From Planctomycetota bacterium (GTDB lineage: Bacteria; Planctomycetota; Planctomycetia; Pirellulales; Pirellulaceae), in the NCBI GenBank assembly GCA_029259935.1, contig JAJDEH010000083.1, positions 1 through 31,830 on the forward strand: 31,830 bases of DNA, in the 5' to 3' direction. Numbering within the stretch: the stretch's first letter is position 1; each line of letters opens with the position of its first letter. The notes beneath the pieces are model-generated. The model saw nothing but the letters and a program-made list of their open reading frames with translations. It searched no databases and had not been told where the DNA came from. The position numbers and the translations under genes are program-made. Shown here piece after piece: positions 31,774-31,830 of the stretch.

Positions 31774-31830
31774 TCAAGCACCGTTTGGTGGGCGGACGAC
31801 GACGGTGAACCAGAAGTTGGTGATGCCTTC
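31774..31830 (-). CDS. Possible C-terminus of a minus-strand gene entering from the right edge
   Basis: From the right edge the minus strand reads EGITNFWFTVVVRPPNGA and then TGA (31774-31776). The composition is protein-like and the stop falls just at the array border, but 18 codons are too few to be sure. No family can be named. Confidence 0.3.
   Translation of the reverse strand, partial: EGITNFWFTVVVRPPNGA

Noticed and set aside
31433..31808. ORFs with DPTDAL-type or ARQSGLR-type repeats on both strands
   Set aside because: They are translations of the 21-bp tandem array, open in several frames at once, without ribosome sites or upstream coding sequence.

Overview
The window reads as planctomycete chromosome, probably from the Pirellulaceae or a related group. 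Several families seen here are restricted to or strongly enriched in that phylum: DUF1549/DUF1553 and DUF1592/DUF1588-type secreted cytochromes with CxxCH motifs, two DUF1501 proteins with twin-arginine leaders, a DUF1598 protein, a TIGR03067 protein, an ECF sigma factor next to a membrane Ser/Thr kinase with a TPR tail, and a twin-arginine-exported TIM-barrel sugar isomerase-like protein. Identifications come from reading translations and motifs; no database search was possible.

Layout. 1-698 (-) is the N-terminal part of a Na+/Pi cotransporter cut by the left edge. 885-4812 (-) is a two-gene operon, PSD1-type cytochrome then DUF1501. 4813-5410 is non-coding and carries a dispersed-type inverted repeat. 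5411-6367 (+) is a secreted sugar isomerase/epimerase-like protein and 6455-7057 (-) a small lipoprotein. 7309-7530 is a nested inverted-repeat element. 7654-12689 (+) holds a GT39-like membrane glycosyltransferase, an LptD-like outer-membrane LPS assembly protein and a DgkA-type kinase, an envelope group. 12866-14242 (+) is a second DUF1501 protein. 14326-16179 (-) is an exported M6-like metalloprotease with two PDZ domains, divergent from 16412-22694 (+): ECF sigma factor, Ser/Thr kinase, Spy/CpxP-like protein and DUF1598 protein. 22712-27541 (-) holds a secreted HEAT-like protein, an ApbE flavin transferase and a DUF1592-type cytochrome.

From about 27.5 kb to the right edge the character changes. 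Genes are small and mostly unknown, spacers are long, and hairpins and tandem repeats are frequent. This part holds a SAM methyltransferase interrupted by one in-frame TAA with its 80-codon C-terminus still readable, a TIGR03067 protein, an unknown exported protein and an unknown 158-residue protein. The last of these is followed five bases after its stop by an inverted-repeat structure resembling an integron attC site, and its two sides carry complementary 11-bp boundary sequences. Two arrays of the same 21-bp repeat lie 2.3 kb apart. This looks like accessory, possibly cassette-derived DNA, and is the best place to look for something undescribed.

Functional picture. The PSD1, DUF1501 and DUF1592 proteins are probably exported and work outside the cytoplasm. 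LptD, DgkA and GT39 point to an LPS-type outer membrane. The sigma factor-kinase pair looks like a signalling module. No rRNA, tRNA, CRISPR array, transposase or integrase gene was recognised.
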